Shown here: in pieces, positions 9,405 to 18,051 of the stretch | How positions within the stretch are numbered: the first letter of the stretch is position 1 | Layout: every line of letters begins with the position of its first letter | Origin: Prevotella sp. | Lineage (GTDB): Bacteria; Bacteroidota; Bacteroidia; Bacteroidales; Bacteroidaceae | NCBI GenBank assembly: GCA_022769285.1 | Contig: JALEKD010000017.1 | Coordinates: forward strand, 35,364-99,363 | Direction: 5' to 3' | DNA length: 64,000 nucleotides | Translations under genes and position numbers: made by a program | The notes under the pieces: generated by a model | Told to the model about the DNA's origin: nothing | Seen by the model: the letters and a program-made list of their open reading frames with translations, nothing else | The model's database searches: none

Positions 9405-10218
9405 ATTTCCTGATATTCTTCTGATGAAGTGTTACACGTATATCGCCTATCTCCACGGGAGCCACCTCACCTATATTATATATAAAGGTAATGCCCTCGT
9501 GAGCCACGATGAAGTTGGGCGCTACGTAGGGTGCTTCGTGGACAAAGATGCCCTTCGCCCTCAGTCCCGCCAGCCCCTCGGTACCCATCTGACGGGCCAT
9601 CTGGGTCACAATGTCATGCAGTAGCTGCTCCTCAGCCCCCTCGATGACAATGTCGGTCAGCGCCACCTGTCGCCCAGTCCGCGCGCTGAGGTTGATGACC
9701 TGCGTCTGCGCCTGGTCAGCCTCCTCGCCCGTCTGCATATGGGTCGTTACCACGTAGTTGATGATGCTGTCGGCACCCTCGGCCACCTCGGTACGTACCG
9801 AGATGTGCTGCCCGTAGCTGTCGGCATGGGCAGTGTCGCAATGGTACATGGCGGCCATCTGCCTGTACTCCTCCAGGCGGGTCTGAATATACGCGCGTAT
9901 CTGCCTGGCCATCTTGGGCCCAAAGCGAGAGGCCGTGCTGTTAGTCCGACCATCCTCCGTATAGGCCGACAAGATGGGGGCTAATGCCGCGCTGCTCATC
10001 AGCGTCCGGTTGATGCGTGGGGCAGCGCCTGCGCCGGTGGCGTACAATATGGAGCAACTGATGGTACACTGGGGAGAGCCTGCTGTTGACGCAATGGTTA
10101 CCGTGGTGTCGGCCGATGCGGTGGCAAAGGCTATCCCGTAAGCCATTTCAACTGCCCTGTTACCCGTACAACTGCCCAGGTAAAGTGCAATTAAAGCGCT
10201 AACTATCAATTTCTTCAT
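9379..10218 (-). CDS. DUF3298 domain lipoprotein
   Basis: 279 residues from the ATG at 10218. The frame extends upstream to 10269, but through the promoter palindrome. The N-terminus MKKLIVSALIALYLGSC is a lipoprotein signal with lipobox LGSC, so the product is probably anchored in the inner or outer membrane. The C-terminal half (QVINLSARTGRQVALTDIV ... GITFIYNIGEVAPVEIGD) matches the DUF3298/RsiV-like extracytoplasmic domain. Function is unknown. It heads the rsmG-MBL-ruvC operon. Confidence 0.82.
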   Translation of the reverse strand: MKKLIVSALIALYLGSCTGNRAVEMAYGIAFATASADTTVTIASTAGSPQCTISCSILYATGAGAAPRINRTLMSSAALAPILSAYTEDGRTNSTASRFGPKMARQIRAYIQTRLEEYRQMAAMYHCDTAHADSYGQHISVRTEVAEGADSIINYVVTTHMQTGEEADQAQTQVINLSARTGRQVALTDIVIEGAEEQLLHDIVTQMARQMGTEGLAGLRAKGIFVHEAPYVAPNFIVAHEGITFIYNIGEVAPVEIGDIRVTLHQKNIRKYANHREIL

Positions 10219-10225
10219 ATTGTAT

Positions 10226-10257
10226 GCAAAGTTACGATAAAATTGTCGTAACTTTGC
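10226..10257. promoter_or_regulatory. Palindromic divergent promoter region
   Basis: A perfect 12-bp inverted repeat, GCAAAGTTACGA (10226-10237) and TCGTAACTTTGC (10246-10257), with an 8-nt loop. Each arm contains a -7 box TAACTTTG pointing outward: the left arm towards the DUF3298-rsmG-ruvC operon and the right arm towards the HAD-MFS pair. The two -7 elements are therefore mirror images 8 nt apart. Confidence 0.65.
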
Positions 10258-10283
10258 AAAGAAATGCAATTATTAAGTAAATA

Positions 10284-10916
10284 ATGATTAAAGCAGCACT
10301 TTTTGATCTTGACGGGGTGGTCGTAGACACCGAGCGTCTGTACACTCGTTTCTGGTCCGAGATGGGCCGCCGTTATCTCCCTGAGATAGATGATTTTGCC
10401 ACGAAGATTAAAGGACAGACCCTCGATCAGATTTACGCTAAGTATTTTGCTGGCCATAAAGACGAGCAATCCCGCATTACCGCCCAGCTCAATGACTTCG
10501 AACAGCACATGGATTTCGACTATGTGCCTGGTGTTGTTGACTTCATTACCGAACTGCGTAGTCGTCAGGTGAAGACTGCTGTCGTTACCAGCAGCAACCT
10601 CGACAAGATGCGTAATCTGTACGCTGCTCACCCCGAGGTTCACCAGCTCTTTGACCGCATTTTCACGGCCGAGGACTTCTCCCGGAGCAAGCCCGACCCC
10701 GAGTGCTACCTCATCGGTGCTGCTGCCTTTGGCGTGCAACCGTCTGAGTGTGTCGGCTTCGAGGACAGCTTCAATGGTCTGCGGGCTGTCCGTGCTGCCG
10801 GTATGTATGTAGTGGGCCTTGCCACCACCAATGACGAGGATGCCATACGTACTTATTGTGATGTTGTTATTAAAGACTATACAGCGTGGATACACAGAAT
10901 ACCACTCTCCATTTAA
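10284..10916 (+). CDS. HAD-family phosphatase (beta-phosphoglucomutase-like)
   Basis: 210 residues. All four HAD motifs are visible: FDLDGVVVDT (motif I, nucleophile Asp), VVTSSN (II), RSKPDPECYL (III, Lys) and GFEDSFNGL (IV). The helical cap between motifs I and II puts it in the subfamily of beta-phosphoglucomutases and sugar-phosphate phosphatases. The substrate is unknown. The end overlaps the MFS gene by 31 nt, suggesting coupled expression. Confidence 0.9.
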   Translation: MIKAALFDLDGVVVDTERLYTRFWSEMGRRYLPEIDDFATKIKGQTLDQIYAKYFAGHKDEQSRITAQLNDFEQHMDFDYVPGVVDFITELRSRQVKTAVVTSSNLDKMRNLYAAHPEVHQLFDRIFTAEDFSRSKPDPECYLIGAAAFGVQPSECVGFEDSFNGLRAVRAAGMYVVGLATTNDEDAIRTYCDVVIKDYTAWIHRIPLSI

Positions 10917-12061
10917 AGCTCTGGCATAGAGAATTTTGGCTTCTCGCTTTTGCTCACCTGATGGTCGCGGTGGCTGTCTACATGATGATACCCGAGACCA
11001 TGGCCTACATGCGACTCAACGCGTTCACCCCTGCTCAGCAAGCAGCGGTCATGGGCGTGTACACGCTGGGTATCTTTGTGTTCGGGCCTATGGTTAACGG
11101 ACTTGTAGAACGTTATAGGCGCAAGAAAGTATGCTTGGTGGCCCTGCTGTTTCTCATGGTCGATATAGTGGCGATGTCCTATCTGCGCTCCACGGCCATG
11201 GTGCCCGATTTCTATGTTCTGTTGGCCCTGCGGGCCGTCTTGGGCGCTACCAGTGGATTGGCCCAGATGGTGCTACTTAGTACCCTGGTCGTGGATGCCG
11301 TCCAGTCGTTTTTCCGAACCGAGGCCAATCACCATGTCAACTGGTTTGGACGCTTCGCCGTGGCCGTTGGCCCCTTAGTGTCGCTCTGTGCGGTGTCGTA
11401 CGAGAGCTTAGAGTGGGCCTTTACCCTTTCGGCCGTATTGGTGCTGATAGCCTTCTTGCTCATCAGTGCTGTAAAGTTCCCGTTCAAGTCTCCGGCCGAT
11501 GAGGTGCGTACCTTCAGCTTAGACAGGTTCTTCTTGGCATCGGGCGCGCGGCTGTTTGTCAACCTGATGCTTATCACCATGATGTTGGGCATGCTCTATA
11601 CTCTGGCGCTCACCATGAGTTTTTATGTGTGGATGTTAGTGGGCCTGTTGGTAGCTGTGGTTATAGAGCGGGTAGTGTTTGCCAATGCCGAACTGAAGAG
11701 CCAGGCTGTTGCCGGGCACCTCTGTGTGGCAGCCGCGCTGCTCATTCTGCTTACCCAGAGCCGTCCGGCCGAGGTGGTGCCCGTGGCTGCTTCGCTCATG
11801 GGCATCGGCGTGGGTCTGTTAGGCTCCCGCTTCCTGATGTTCTTCATCAAACTGAGTAGCCACTGCCAGCGCGGTACTTCGCAGAGCACTTATTTCTTAG
11901 CCTGGGAGTCTGGTGTCGGTCTGGGTCTTGGTATCGGCCTCTGTGCTTTCAGTGGCTCGCCTCGCCTGTTACTGCTTGGTGCCTTGGCTGTCACCCTCTG
12001 CTCGGGCATCCTTTACACCGGCTACACCCATTGCTGGTATGTACATCACAAGAACCGTTAA
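10886..12061 (+). CDS. MFS transporter
   Basis: 391 residues with about 12 hydrophobic segments. The loop between segments 2 and 3 (GPMVNGLVERYRRKKV) is the major facilitator signature with its basic patch. It is an inner-membrane secondary transporter; the substrate is not predictable. The frame starts with GTG at 10886 inside the end of the HAD gene. A strong terminator follows. Confidence 0.85.
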   Translation: MDTQNTTLHLKLWHREFWLLAFAHLMVAVAVYMMIPETMAYMRLNAFTPAQQAAVMGVYTLGIFVFGPMVNGLVERYRRKKVCLVALLFLMVDIVAMSYLRSTAMVPDFYVLLALRAVLGATSGLAQMVLLSTLVVDAVQSFFRTEANHHVNWFGRFAVAVGPLVSLCAVSYESLEWAFTLSAVLVLIAFLLISAVKFPFKSPADEVRTFSLDRFFLASGARLFVNLMLITMMLGMLYTLALTMSFYVWMLVGLLVAVVIERVVFANAELKSQAVAGHLCVAAALLILLTQSRPAEVVPVAASLMGIGVGLLGSRFLMFFIKLSSHCQRGTSQSTYFLAWESGVGLGLGIGLCAFSGSPRLLLLGALAVTLCSGILYTGYTHCWYVHHKNR

Positions 12062-12074
12062 CCCCTCCCTATAA

Positions 12075-12124
12075 AACGACATTCGGATGCCAGAGAGTTG
12101 CTCCAGCATCCGAATGTCTGTTTC
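12075..12124 (+). terminator. Terminator after the MFS gene
   Basis: A perfect 13-bp stem, GACATTCGGATGC (12078-12090) and GCATCCGAATGTC (12106-12118), followed by a short T-rich tail. The gene on the other side is convergent, so it may work in both directions. Confidence 0.8.
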
Positions 12125-12152
12125 TGTCAAGCTGTCAGCTACGGCCAACAGC

Positions 12153-12539
12153 TTATTTAGCCTCAGTCATATTTCCCTCGATGTACAACCGAACCATCTC
12201 GACCTTTCCGTTGGTGCGAATGGTAATAGATTTCTTAAAATGTCCGGGGAATTTGCCCTTGCCGTTGTACGTTACCTTGACCGTGCCTGTCTTCCCGGCC
12301 TGGATGGGTTCTTTGGTGTATGCCGGAACGGTGCAGCCACAGCTGGCGATGGCCTGGTTGATAATCAGCGGCTCCTTGCCTATGTTGGTAAAGGTGAATA
12401 CGGCTGTCTGGACAGGAGATTTTTCGCTAAAGGTACCAAAATTGTGTACCGTCTTATCAAACTTAATCTCTGCTTGGTTCTGCTGTGCGTTGGCAACGGC
12501 AGCTACCAGCAACATGATAATCGTCAAAAACTTTTTCAT
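12153..12539 (-). CDS. DUF1573 domain exported protein
   Basis: 128 residues from the ATG at 12539, with signal peptide MKKFLTIIMLLVAAVANAQ. The rest is a single DUF1573 (PF07610) Ig-like domain: HNFGTFSEKSPVQTAVFTF, ASCGCTVPAYTK and the VTYNGKGKFPGHFKKSI strand. It is probably periplasmic, with function unknown. The longer frame start at 12566 would lie inside the -7 box, so it is rejected. Confidence 0.88.
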   Translation of the reverse strand: MKKFLTIIMLLVAAVANAQQNQAEIKFDKTVHNFGTFSEKSPVQTAVFTFTNIGKEPLIINQAIASCGCTVPAYTKEPIQAGKTGTVKVTYNGKGKFPGHFKKSITIRTNGKVEMVRLYIEGNMTEAK

Positions 12540-12563
12540 ATCCTTTTGTTTTGAAACTTGATG

Positions 12564-12571
12564 CAAAGGTA
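12564..12571 (-). promoter_or_regulatory. Predicted -7 box for the DUF1573 gene
   Basis: Minus strand TACCTTTG followed by C, about 25 nt upstream of the chosen ATG. It fits TAnnTTTG. Confidence 0.55.
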
Positions 12572-12780
12572 AGTATTTCTTTCATATATGCGTTATGAAA
12601 AGCAATATTTTTAAAATATTATAGGGATCCGGCCGGGTGGGGCGGGGGTCGCAGGTCGATCCGCAGGCATATATCCTGTTTCTTTAGCCCTCGCGTAGCA
12701 GCTGGTGGGCAGCAACCAGTCATCTGCGGATAATCCAGTGCTCGGTGGTGAGGTCGTTGGCCTCGGCCCATGAGTGTTAC

Positions 12781-12893
12781 GGCCTGTCTCCTCGTCGCTC
12801 TCTGGCTCCGTTCCAAGACTTAGAATGTAGATTTACAGCTTTCGGACGTTTATTCTAAACTTTAGAACGTCCATCTCAAAGTTTGGGATGGAG
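12781..12893. repeat. Dispersed repeat family B, copy 1
   Basis: 113 nt that align along their whole length with 45300-45414: the same start (GCCTGTCTCCTCG), the same end (GGATGGAG) and several internal half-palindromes of the form AACTTnGnAnGTnCAT. The central part 12844-12872 is a hairpin (GGACG...CGTCC outside TTCTAAA-C-TTTAGAA). It lies between the DUF1573 gene and the ftsY promoter. The rest of the 12540-13253 gap holds only inverted repeats at 12659-12666/12724-12731 and 12981-12990/13033-13043, and no gene I can support. Confidence 0.7.
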
Positions 12894-13085
12894 TTTGTGA
12901 TGGTCATGGGCGGTTGGACGGCCACCGGCACCACAATTTCTACCGACTTGTGCCTTGCAGGCAATAAGGGGTCAAGATGGGGCTGTAGGCAGTAAACGAC
13001 CCTCTGCTACTACTTTTTTTGCCGCAATAATCGCCTTACAGCCTAAATAACTCAGTTTTAAGGTAAAAACTACACTTTTTTTCGC

Positions 13086-13093
13086 TAACTTTG
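13086..13093 (+). promoter_or_regulatory. Predicted -7 box for the ftsY operon
   Basis: TAACTTTG followed by C, about 160 nt before the ftsY ATG, implying a long leader. No clear TTTG -33 element is seen. Confidence 0.55.
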
Positions 13094-13253
13094 CAGATGG
13101 TAGGCATCGCCTCGGCAATTAAAACAAGTTTTATAGCCCTCGGCTCGCGCTCCCATTGCAGATACTGACAGGGTTGCCCCTATGGGATAAGCCGGAGAGA
13201 TGTGGGGCGGGCAGGCCATTATGACAGACAATTAAATAGATAAGCATATAATT

Positions 13254-14204
13254 ATGGGCGTTTTCGATTTTTTCACCAAAAAGAAGAAAGAAACATTAGA
13301 TCAGGGACTCGAAAAGACCAAAAGAAGTGTCTTTGAGAAAATATCAAGGGCCGTGGCAGGCAAATCTAAGGTGGACGACGATGTGTTGGACGACTTGGAG
13401 GAGGTGCTTATTACCTCGGATGTGGGCATAGACACCACCCTGAAGATAATAGACCGCATACAGCAGCGGGTGGCACGCGATAAGTATGTATCGACCTCTG
13501 AGCTGAATGGTATTCTACGCGAGGAGATAGCCGCGCTGCTGGCTGAGAACGAAAAGGAGGGCTTTGACAACTGGCAGTTGCCCGCTGACCATAAGCCGTA
13601 CGTCATACTGGTAGTGGGAGTAAACGGTGTGGGCAAAACCACCACCATAGGCAAGCTGGCCTACCAGTTTAAGCAGGCCGGAAAGAAGGTTTACCTCGGC
13701 GCAGCCGACACTTTCCGCGCGGCAGCCGTAGAACAGCTCCAGATATGGGGCGACAGGGTAGGGGTGCCCGTGATTAAGCAGCAGATGGGGGCCGACCCAG
13801 CGTCGGTAGCCTTTGATACGCTGCAGAGTGCCAAGGCCAACGGGGCCGATGTGGTACTGATAGACACCGCGGGCCGTCTGCACAACAAGGTGGGCCTGAT
13901 GAACGAGCTAAAGAAAATCAAGGAGGTGCTGAAGAAGGTGATGCCCACTGCCCCCGATGAGGTGATGCTGGTATTGGACGGTAGTACAGGTCAGAATGCC
14001 TTTGAGCAGGCTAAGCAGTTCAGCGCGGTGACGCAGATAACCAGTCTGGCCATCACCAAGTTGGACGGCACGGCCAAGGGAGGCGTGGTTATAGGCATAT
14101 CGGACCAGCTCAAGGTGCCTGTGAAGTACATAGGATTGGGCGAGCAGATGGATGACCTGCAACTATTTGACCGTAAGGAATTTGTAGACTCTCTCTTTAA
14201 GTAA
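13254..14204 (+). CDS. ftsY: Signal recognition particle receptor FtsY
   Basis: GTPase that docks SRP-ribosome complexes at the inner membrane. A short Lys-rich N-terminal region is followed by the N domain (DDLEEVLITSDVG) and the G domain with GVNGVGKTTTIGKLA (P-loop), DTAGRLHNK and TKLDGTAKGG. 316 residues, a short form without a long acidic A domain, as usual in Bacteroidetes. It is followed after 13 nt by rimO. The rpmB-rpmG genes often found upstream in Bacteroidales are not here. Confidence 0.97.
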   Translation: MGVFDFFTKKKKETLDQGLEKTKRSVFEKISRAVAGKSKVDDDVLDDLEEVLITSDVGIDTTLKIIDRIQQRVARDKYVSTSELNGILREEIAALLAENEKEGFDNWQLPADHKPYVILVVGVNGVGKTTTIGKLAYQFKQAGKKVYLGAADTFRAAAVEQLQIWGDRVGVPVIKQQMGADPASVAFDTLQSAKANGADVVLIDTAGRLHNKVGLMNELKKIKEVLKKVMPTAPDEVMLVLDGSTGQNAFEQAKQFSAVTQITSLAITKLDGTAKGGVVIGISDQLKVPVKYIGLGEQMDDLQLFDRKEFVDSLFK

Positions 14205-14217
14205 AATAACAAGCTGG

Positions 14218-15528
14218 ATGAAGAAAAATCAGATAGATATTGTCACCATGGGGTGCTCCAAGAACCTGGTGGACTCTGAGAGATTGATGCGCAAGCTCAG
14301 CGCTAACGGGTACCACTGCGTACACGACGCCAAGCATCCCCAGGGCGAGATAGCAGTCATCAATACCTGCGGGTTTATAGGCGATGCCAAGGAGGAGAGC
14401 ATCAACATGATACTGGAGTTTGCCCAACGTAAGCAGCAGGGCCAACTGGGACAGCTCTATGTGATGGGCTGCCTGTCGCAGCGTTACCAGAAAGAGTTAG
14501 AGGCCGAGATACCCGAGGTAGATAAGTTCTATGGCAAGTTTAACTTCAAGCAGCTGGTGAGCGATTTAGGTCCCGTCGAGGACGGAGGGGGCTCGTTCTC
14601 TTCGGCCCGTACTCAGCATCTGCCTACTACGCCTCACCACTATGCCTATGTCAAGATAGCCGAGGGCTGCGACCGCCACTGCGCTTACTGCGCCATCCCC
14701 CTTATCACCGGGCGTCATGTATCGCGTCCTAAGGACGACATCCTGAAGGAGGTTCGTGACCTGGTGGCCGATGGCGTTAAGGAATTTCAGATTATAGAGC
14801 AGGAACTGACCTACTATGGGGTAGATATAGACGGCCAGCGACACATCGCTGACCTGATAGAGGACATCGCCAATATCGAGGGAGTGAAGTGGGTGCGTCT
14901 GCACTATGCTTACCCCAACCAGTTCCCCATGGACTTGCTCGACGTGATGGCTCGCCACGACAACGTGTGCAACTATTTGGACATAGCGCTCCAACATATT
15001 TCGGATCACATGCTCTCCAGGATGCACAGGCATGTTACCAAGCAGGAAACGATGGACTTGGTGAAGGCCATAAGGGCCAGGGTACCCGGCATACACCTGC
15101 GTACCACACTGATGGTGGGATTCCCGGGCGAGACGCAGGCCGACTTTGACGAGCTGGTAGACTTTGTCAAGTGGGCGAAGTTCGAGCGTATGGGGGCCTT
15201 TGCCTACTCGGAAGAGGAGGGTACCTATAGTGCCGAGCACTATACCGATGATGTGCCCGCAGAGGTTAAGGAACAGCGGCTGGCCCAGCTGATGGCTGTG
15301 CAGCAGACCATCAGCGAGGAGGTAGAAGCCCAAAAAGTGGGGCAGACGCTCCAGGTTATCATAGACCGCAAGGAGGGCGACTACTATGTGGGTCGCACGG
15401 AGTACTGTTCGCCTGAGGTGGATCCTGAAGTACTCATCCGCGCCACCCGCCAGCTGCACGTGGGCCGCTTCTACAATGTTGAGATTACTGACTCTGAAGA
15501 GTTCGACTTATATGGACATGTAGTATGA
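14218..15528 (+). CDS. rimO: Ribosomal protein S12 methylthiotransferase RimO
   Basis: Radical-SAM enzyme that methylthiolates an Asp of ribosomal protein S12. The N-terminal UPF0004 domain begins MGCSKNLVDSE, with cysteines also at VINTCGFIGDA and VMGCLSQRY. The radical-SAM cluster motif is CDRHCAYC within EGCDRHCAYCAIP. A C-terminal TRAM domain ends the 436-residue protein. The stop codon overlaps the HU start (ATGA), indicating translational coupling. Confidence 0.97.
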   Translation: MKKNQIDIVTMGCSKNLVDSERLMRKLSANGYHCVHDAKHPQGEIAVINTCGFIGDAKEESINMILEFAQRKQQGQLGQLYVMGCLSQRYQKELEAEIPEVDKFYGKFNFKQLVSDLGPVEDGGGSFSSARTQHLPTTPHHYAYVKIAEGCDRHCAYCAIPLITGRHVSRPKDDILKEVRDLVADGVKEFQIIEQELTYYGVDIDGQRHIADLIEDIANIEGVKWVRLHYAYPNQFPMDLLDVMARHDNVCNYLDIALQHISDHMLSRMHRHVTKQETMDLVKAIRARVPGIHLRTTLMVGFPGETQADFDELVDFVKWAKFERMGAFAYSEEEGTYSAEHYTDDVPAEVKEQRLAQLMAVQQTISEEVEAQKVGQTLQVIIDRKEGDYYVGRTEYCSPEVDPEVLIRATRQLHVGRFYNVEITDSEEFDLYGHVV

Positions 15529-15818
15529 ATAATAAGGAGTTTATTACAGAGCTGTCGCAGCGCACGGGCTTTACACAGGCCGATACCCAGAAGTTAGTCA
15601 ATACTCTGGTTGATGAGATGGGTAACAGTTTCTGCGCGGGCGACACGGTGGCTGTGTCATCGTTTGGCTCATTTGAGGTAAAGAAGCGTCTGGAGCGCGT
15701 CGTGGTCAATCCTGCGACCGGCAAGCGTATGCTGGTTCCGCCTAAGCTGGTCTTGGGCTTCAAGCCGGCTCCCTCGGTCAAGGAGAAGTTAAAGAATGGA
15801 GGACAGGAAAATGGCTAA
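15525..15818 (+). CDS. HU/IHF family DNA-binding protein
   Basis: 97 residues with the HU fold: a helical start (MNNKEFITELSQRTGFTQAD) and the beta-arm segment FGSFEVKKRLERVVVNPATGKRM, in which the usual Arg-Asn-Pro becomes Val-Asn-Pro. It is a DNA-bending nucleoid protein. It overlaps rimO by 4 nt and the next HU-containing gene by up to 23 nt. Confidence 0.93.
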   Translation: MNNKEFITELSQRTGFTQADTQKLVNTLVDEMGNSFCAGDTVAVSSFGSFEVKKRLERVVVNPATGKRMLVPPKLVLGFKPAPSVKEKLKNGGQENG

Positions 15819-17238
15819 GTTAGGTGTCAAGGAACTGGCTACCCTGTTGGCCGACAAGCGCAACTTGGACATAGCCGACGCTACGCACTTCGTAGAGGCT
15901 CTTTTTGACGTGCTCAGTACGGGGCTGCATTACGAGAAGGTCGTTAAGATTAAGGGACTGGGCACCTTTAAGGTAATAGCCGTGAGCGCGCGCAAGAGCG
16001 TGGACGTTAATACCGGCGAGGCCATCGAGCTGTCTGGGCGTGATAAGATTACGTTTACGCCCGATGCCACCCTGCGCGATCTGGTAAACCGCCCGTTCGC
16101 CCAGTTCGAGACGGTGGTGGTCAATGACGGTGTGGACTTCTCGGCCATCGATGCCAAGATGGAGGATACCCCCGAAGCGCCCACAGAGGTGGCTGCCCCA
16201 GTAGCCTCGGAGGCTGCCCAACCTGTGGCAGTATCTGAGGTGGAGGTGTCGGCATCCGCCCGCCCCATAGCTGAGTCTACAGTGGCAGCCGAGGCCCCTG
16301 CTAATGAGGCTCCGGAACCTGCGCCCGAAGTGACCCAGTCAGCGGTGGTGACACCGGAGCTCCCTGGAACCTCAGAGGCAATAGAAGATAGTACGGGAAC
16401 TGCTGTGGCAGGCTATGAGCCTGCGACGGCAGTGACTGAGGATGCTCCGGCTACTCCCGAACCCACAAAGGTGAGGCCCGAGCCTGCGGCTCCAACTCAG
16501 TCCGGGGCTGAGGAACCGACTGCACAGACGGCCCCTGAGCAGGAGCAGTCCGCTAAACCTACCCCACAGCCCATGGCAAAGTCTGCGACCACTGTCTCAT
16601 GGCAAGACCAGATGATGGAGTCGCAGACCAAGACACTCATGGAGACCAACGAACTCTTGCGCGAGCAGTTGGAACACTCGCAGCGGCTGATGCGTATCTT
16701 TGGGATAGTATTAGTGGCGTTTGTCGTGCTCTGTTGCTGTGGCGGCTACTATATGTTTAGTCAGTTTACCCAGCGCGATAACCGTATAGAGCATTTGGAG
16801 ACCCAGATACTGCTGGCCAAGCAGGCTAAGACCATAAAGCCGAAGCCCGCGCCAAGGGCCGCCAGCGAGGCCATCATCCCCACCGTACCAGATGAGGTTC
16901 CCCAGGATGCTGCTCCTGAGGCCAAGGCCACAGCGGCTACCCCCACTACGGCCAAGGTCACTGAGAAGGCCGCTCCGGCCAAGCTGGCGGAAAACAAGAA
17001 GATCGAACGCACCGCCATGGCGCAGTACGAGAGTGACCCTCGCGTGCGCACGGGCGCGTATATTATAATAGGTGTCAAGACTACGGTCAAGGCAAAGCCT
17101 GGTCAGTCGCTGGCATCTATCAGCCGCCTGTTTTTGGGCCCTGGCATGGAGTGCTATGTGGAGGCCGTGAATGGGGTGACCGAGGTGAAGGCTGGGCAGA
17201 CGGTGAAGATACCGGAGCTGAAGCTCAAACGGAGGTAG
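15796..17238 (+). CDS. Membrane-anchored HU-LysM-like protein
   Basis: 480 residues with three parts. Residues about 6-105 form an HU-like domain (KMAKLGVKELATLLADK ... GLGTFKVIAVSARKSVDVN). A low-complexity Ala/Pro/Glu linker follows, then a short helical segment (ETNELLREQLEHSQRLM) and one transmembrane helix near 299-321 (IFGIVLVAFVVLCCCGGYYM). After a second Ala/Pro/Lys linker, residues about 427-475 resemble LysM (VKAKPGQSLASISRLF ... EVKAGQTVKIP). Predicted topology is HU in the cytoplasm and LysM in the periplasm. An alternative start is the ATG at 15811. It is co-transcribed with rimO and HU. The DNA-to-wall role is inference. Confidence 0.82.
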   Translation: MEDRKMAKLGVKELATLLADKRNLDIADATHFVEALFDVLSTGLHYEKVVKIKGLGTFKVIAVSARKSVDVNTGEAIELSGRDKITFTPDATLRDLVNRPFAQFETVVVNDGVDFSAIDAKMEDTPEAPTEVAAPVASEAAQPVAVSEVEVSASARPIAESTVAAEAPANEAPEPAPEVTQSAVVTPELPGTSEAIEDSTGTAVAGYEPATAVTEDAPATPEPTKVRPEPAAPTQSGAEEPTAQTAPEQEQSAKPTPQPMAKSATTVSWQDQMMESQTKTLMETNELLREQLEHSQRLMRIFGIVLVAFVVLCCCGGYYMFSQFTQRDNRIEHLETQILLAKQAKTIKPKPAPRAASEAIIPTVPDEVPQDAAPEAKATAATPTTAKVTEKAAPAKLAENKKIERTAMAQYESDPRVRTGAYIIIGVKTTVKAKPGQSLASISRLFLGPGMECYVEAVNGVTEVKAGQTVKIPELKLKRR

Positions 17239-17292
17239 CCAGTCGTCGCGGTGGTAACAATGATAACAGAATGATAAAAATCAGATACACCT

Positions 17293-17937
17293 ATGATTAC
17301 GCAAGAAAACTTTGACAAAGAATATGTCGACATGATAGAGCGGCAGCAGATAGATAAATTCGTCTGTGCTGAGATGGGGCGCCAGATACATCGCTATATC
17401 AAGGCCATGGCTGGCACCAAGACCATGATGGAACGCTTTGAGGAGCAGTTGGCCCATTTGACGGTTCCTCAGAAAGAAGAGGCTATCGCGCGGTACATCG
17501 ACCTGAACCGCAAGGTACTGGATGGACTGGACCTGAAGGTAGTGCTGGCGCGCGCAGTGGCCAACTATTGTGACACGTTCAGCTATATGTTGTCGTTTAT
17601 CAACAATAAACAGAAAGTGGCTTACTATATAGACCGTATTAAGGCCAAGTACATCCAGTTTCACAAGGTCTATGAGGAGAATGGCAAGTTTGGCATCCTC
17701 GACCACAACGGCGATATACTGGTTCACCCTCTATACGACTTTCTGCGTACTCCCTACGTCTATGTCGATGACCTGGTCACCATGCCCCTTATCGCCCAGA
17801 AGGATGGGAAGATGGGCCTCATATTGGCAGACCGTCAGGACACCATTGTCGCTGACTTTATATTCGATGATATATCCCTCCGCGAGACTCCGCCTTACTT
17901 CGAGGCGGTCAAAGACGGCAAGGTTACACTCATCTGA
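17293..17937 (+). CDS. WG-repeat-like protein of unknown function
   Basis: 214 residues, no signal peptide. The N-terminal half is helical and charged. The C-terminal half has WG/KWG-type beta repeats: GKFGILDHNGDILVHPLYDF, then GKMGLILADRQDTIVADFIFDD, then a truncated third unit (KDGKVTLI). It lies 54 nt after the HU-LysM gene and is probably the last gene of that operon. No function can be assigned. Confidence 0.72.
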   Translation: MITQENFDKEYVDMIERQQIDKFVCAEMGRQIHRYIKAMAGTKTMMERFEEQLAHLTVPQKEEAIARYIDLNRKVLDGLDLKVVLARAVANYCDTFSYMLSFINNKQKVAYYIDRIKAKYIQFHKVYEENGKFGILDHNGDILVHPLYDFLRTPYVYVDDLVTMPLIAQKDGKMGLILADRQDTIVADFIFDDISLRETPPYFEAVKDGKVTLI

Positions 17938-17944
17938 TGTCCGT

Positions 17945-17995
17945 ATAACAGCAGTAGCAGCCACCCTATACCAGGGTGGCTGCTACTGCTGTTAT
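17945..17995. terminator. Perfect 23-bp hairpin between convergent genes
   Basis: Left arm 17945-17967 and right arm 17973-17995 are perfectly complementary over 23 bp with a 5-nt loop. No T-tract follows on either strand. It lies 8 nt after the WG-repeat gene and before the end of the convergent HD gene, so it may stop transcription from both sides or protect 3' ends. Confidence 0.7.
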
Positions 17996-18051
17996 AGGGG
18001 GTATGGGTGGTTAGCTCTTAATACTGTTGGCCATCTTCTTGCTCCTGTTGG

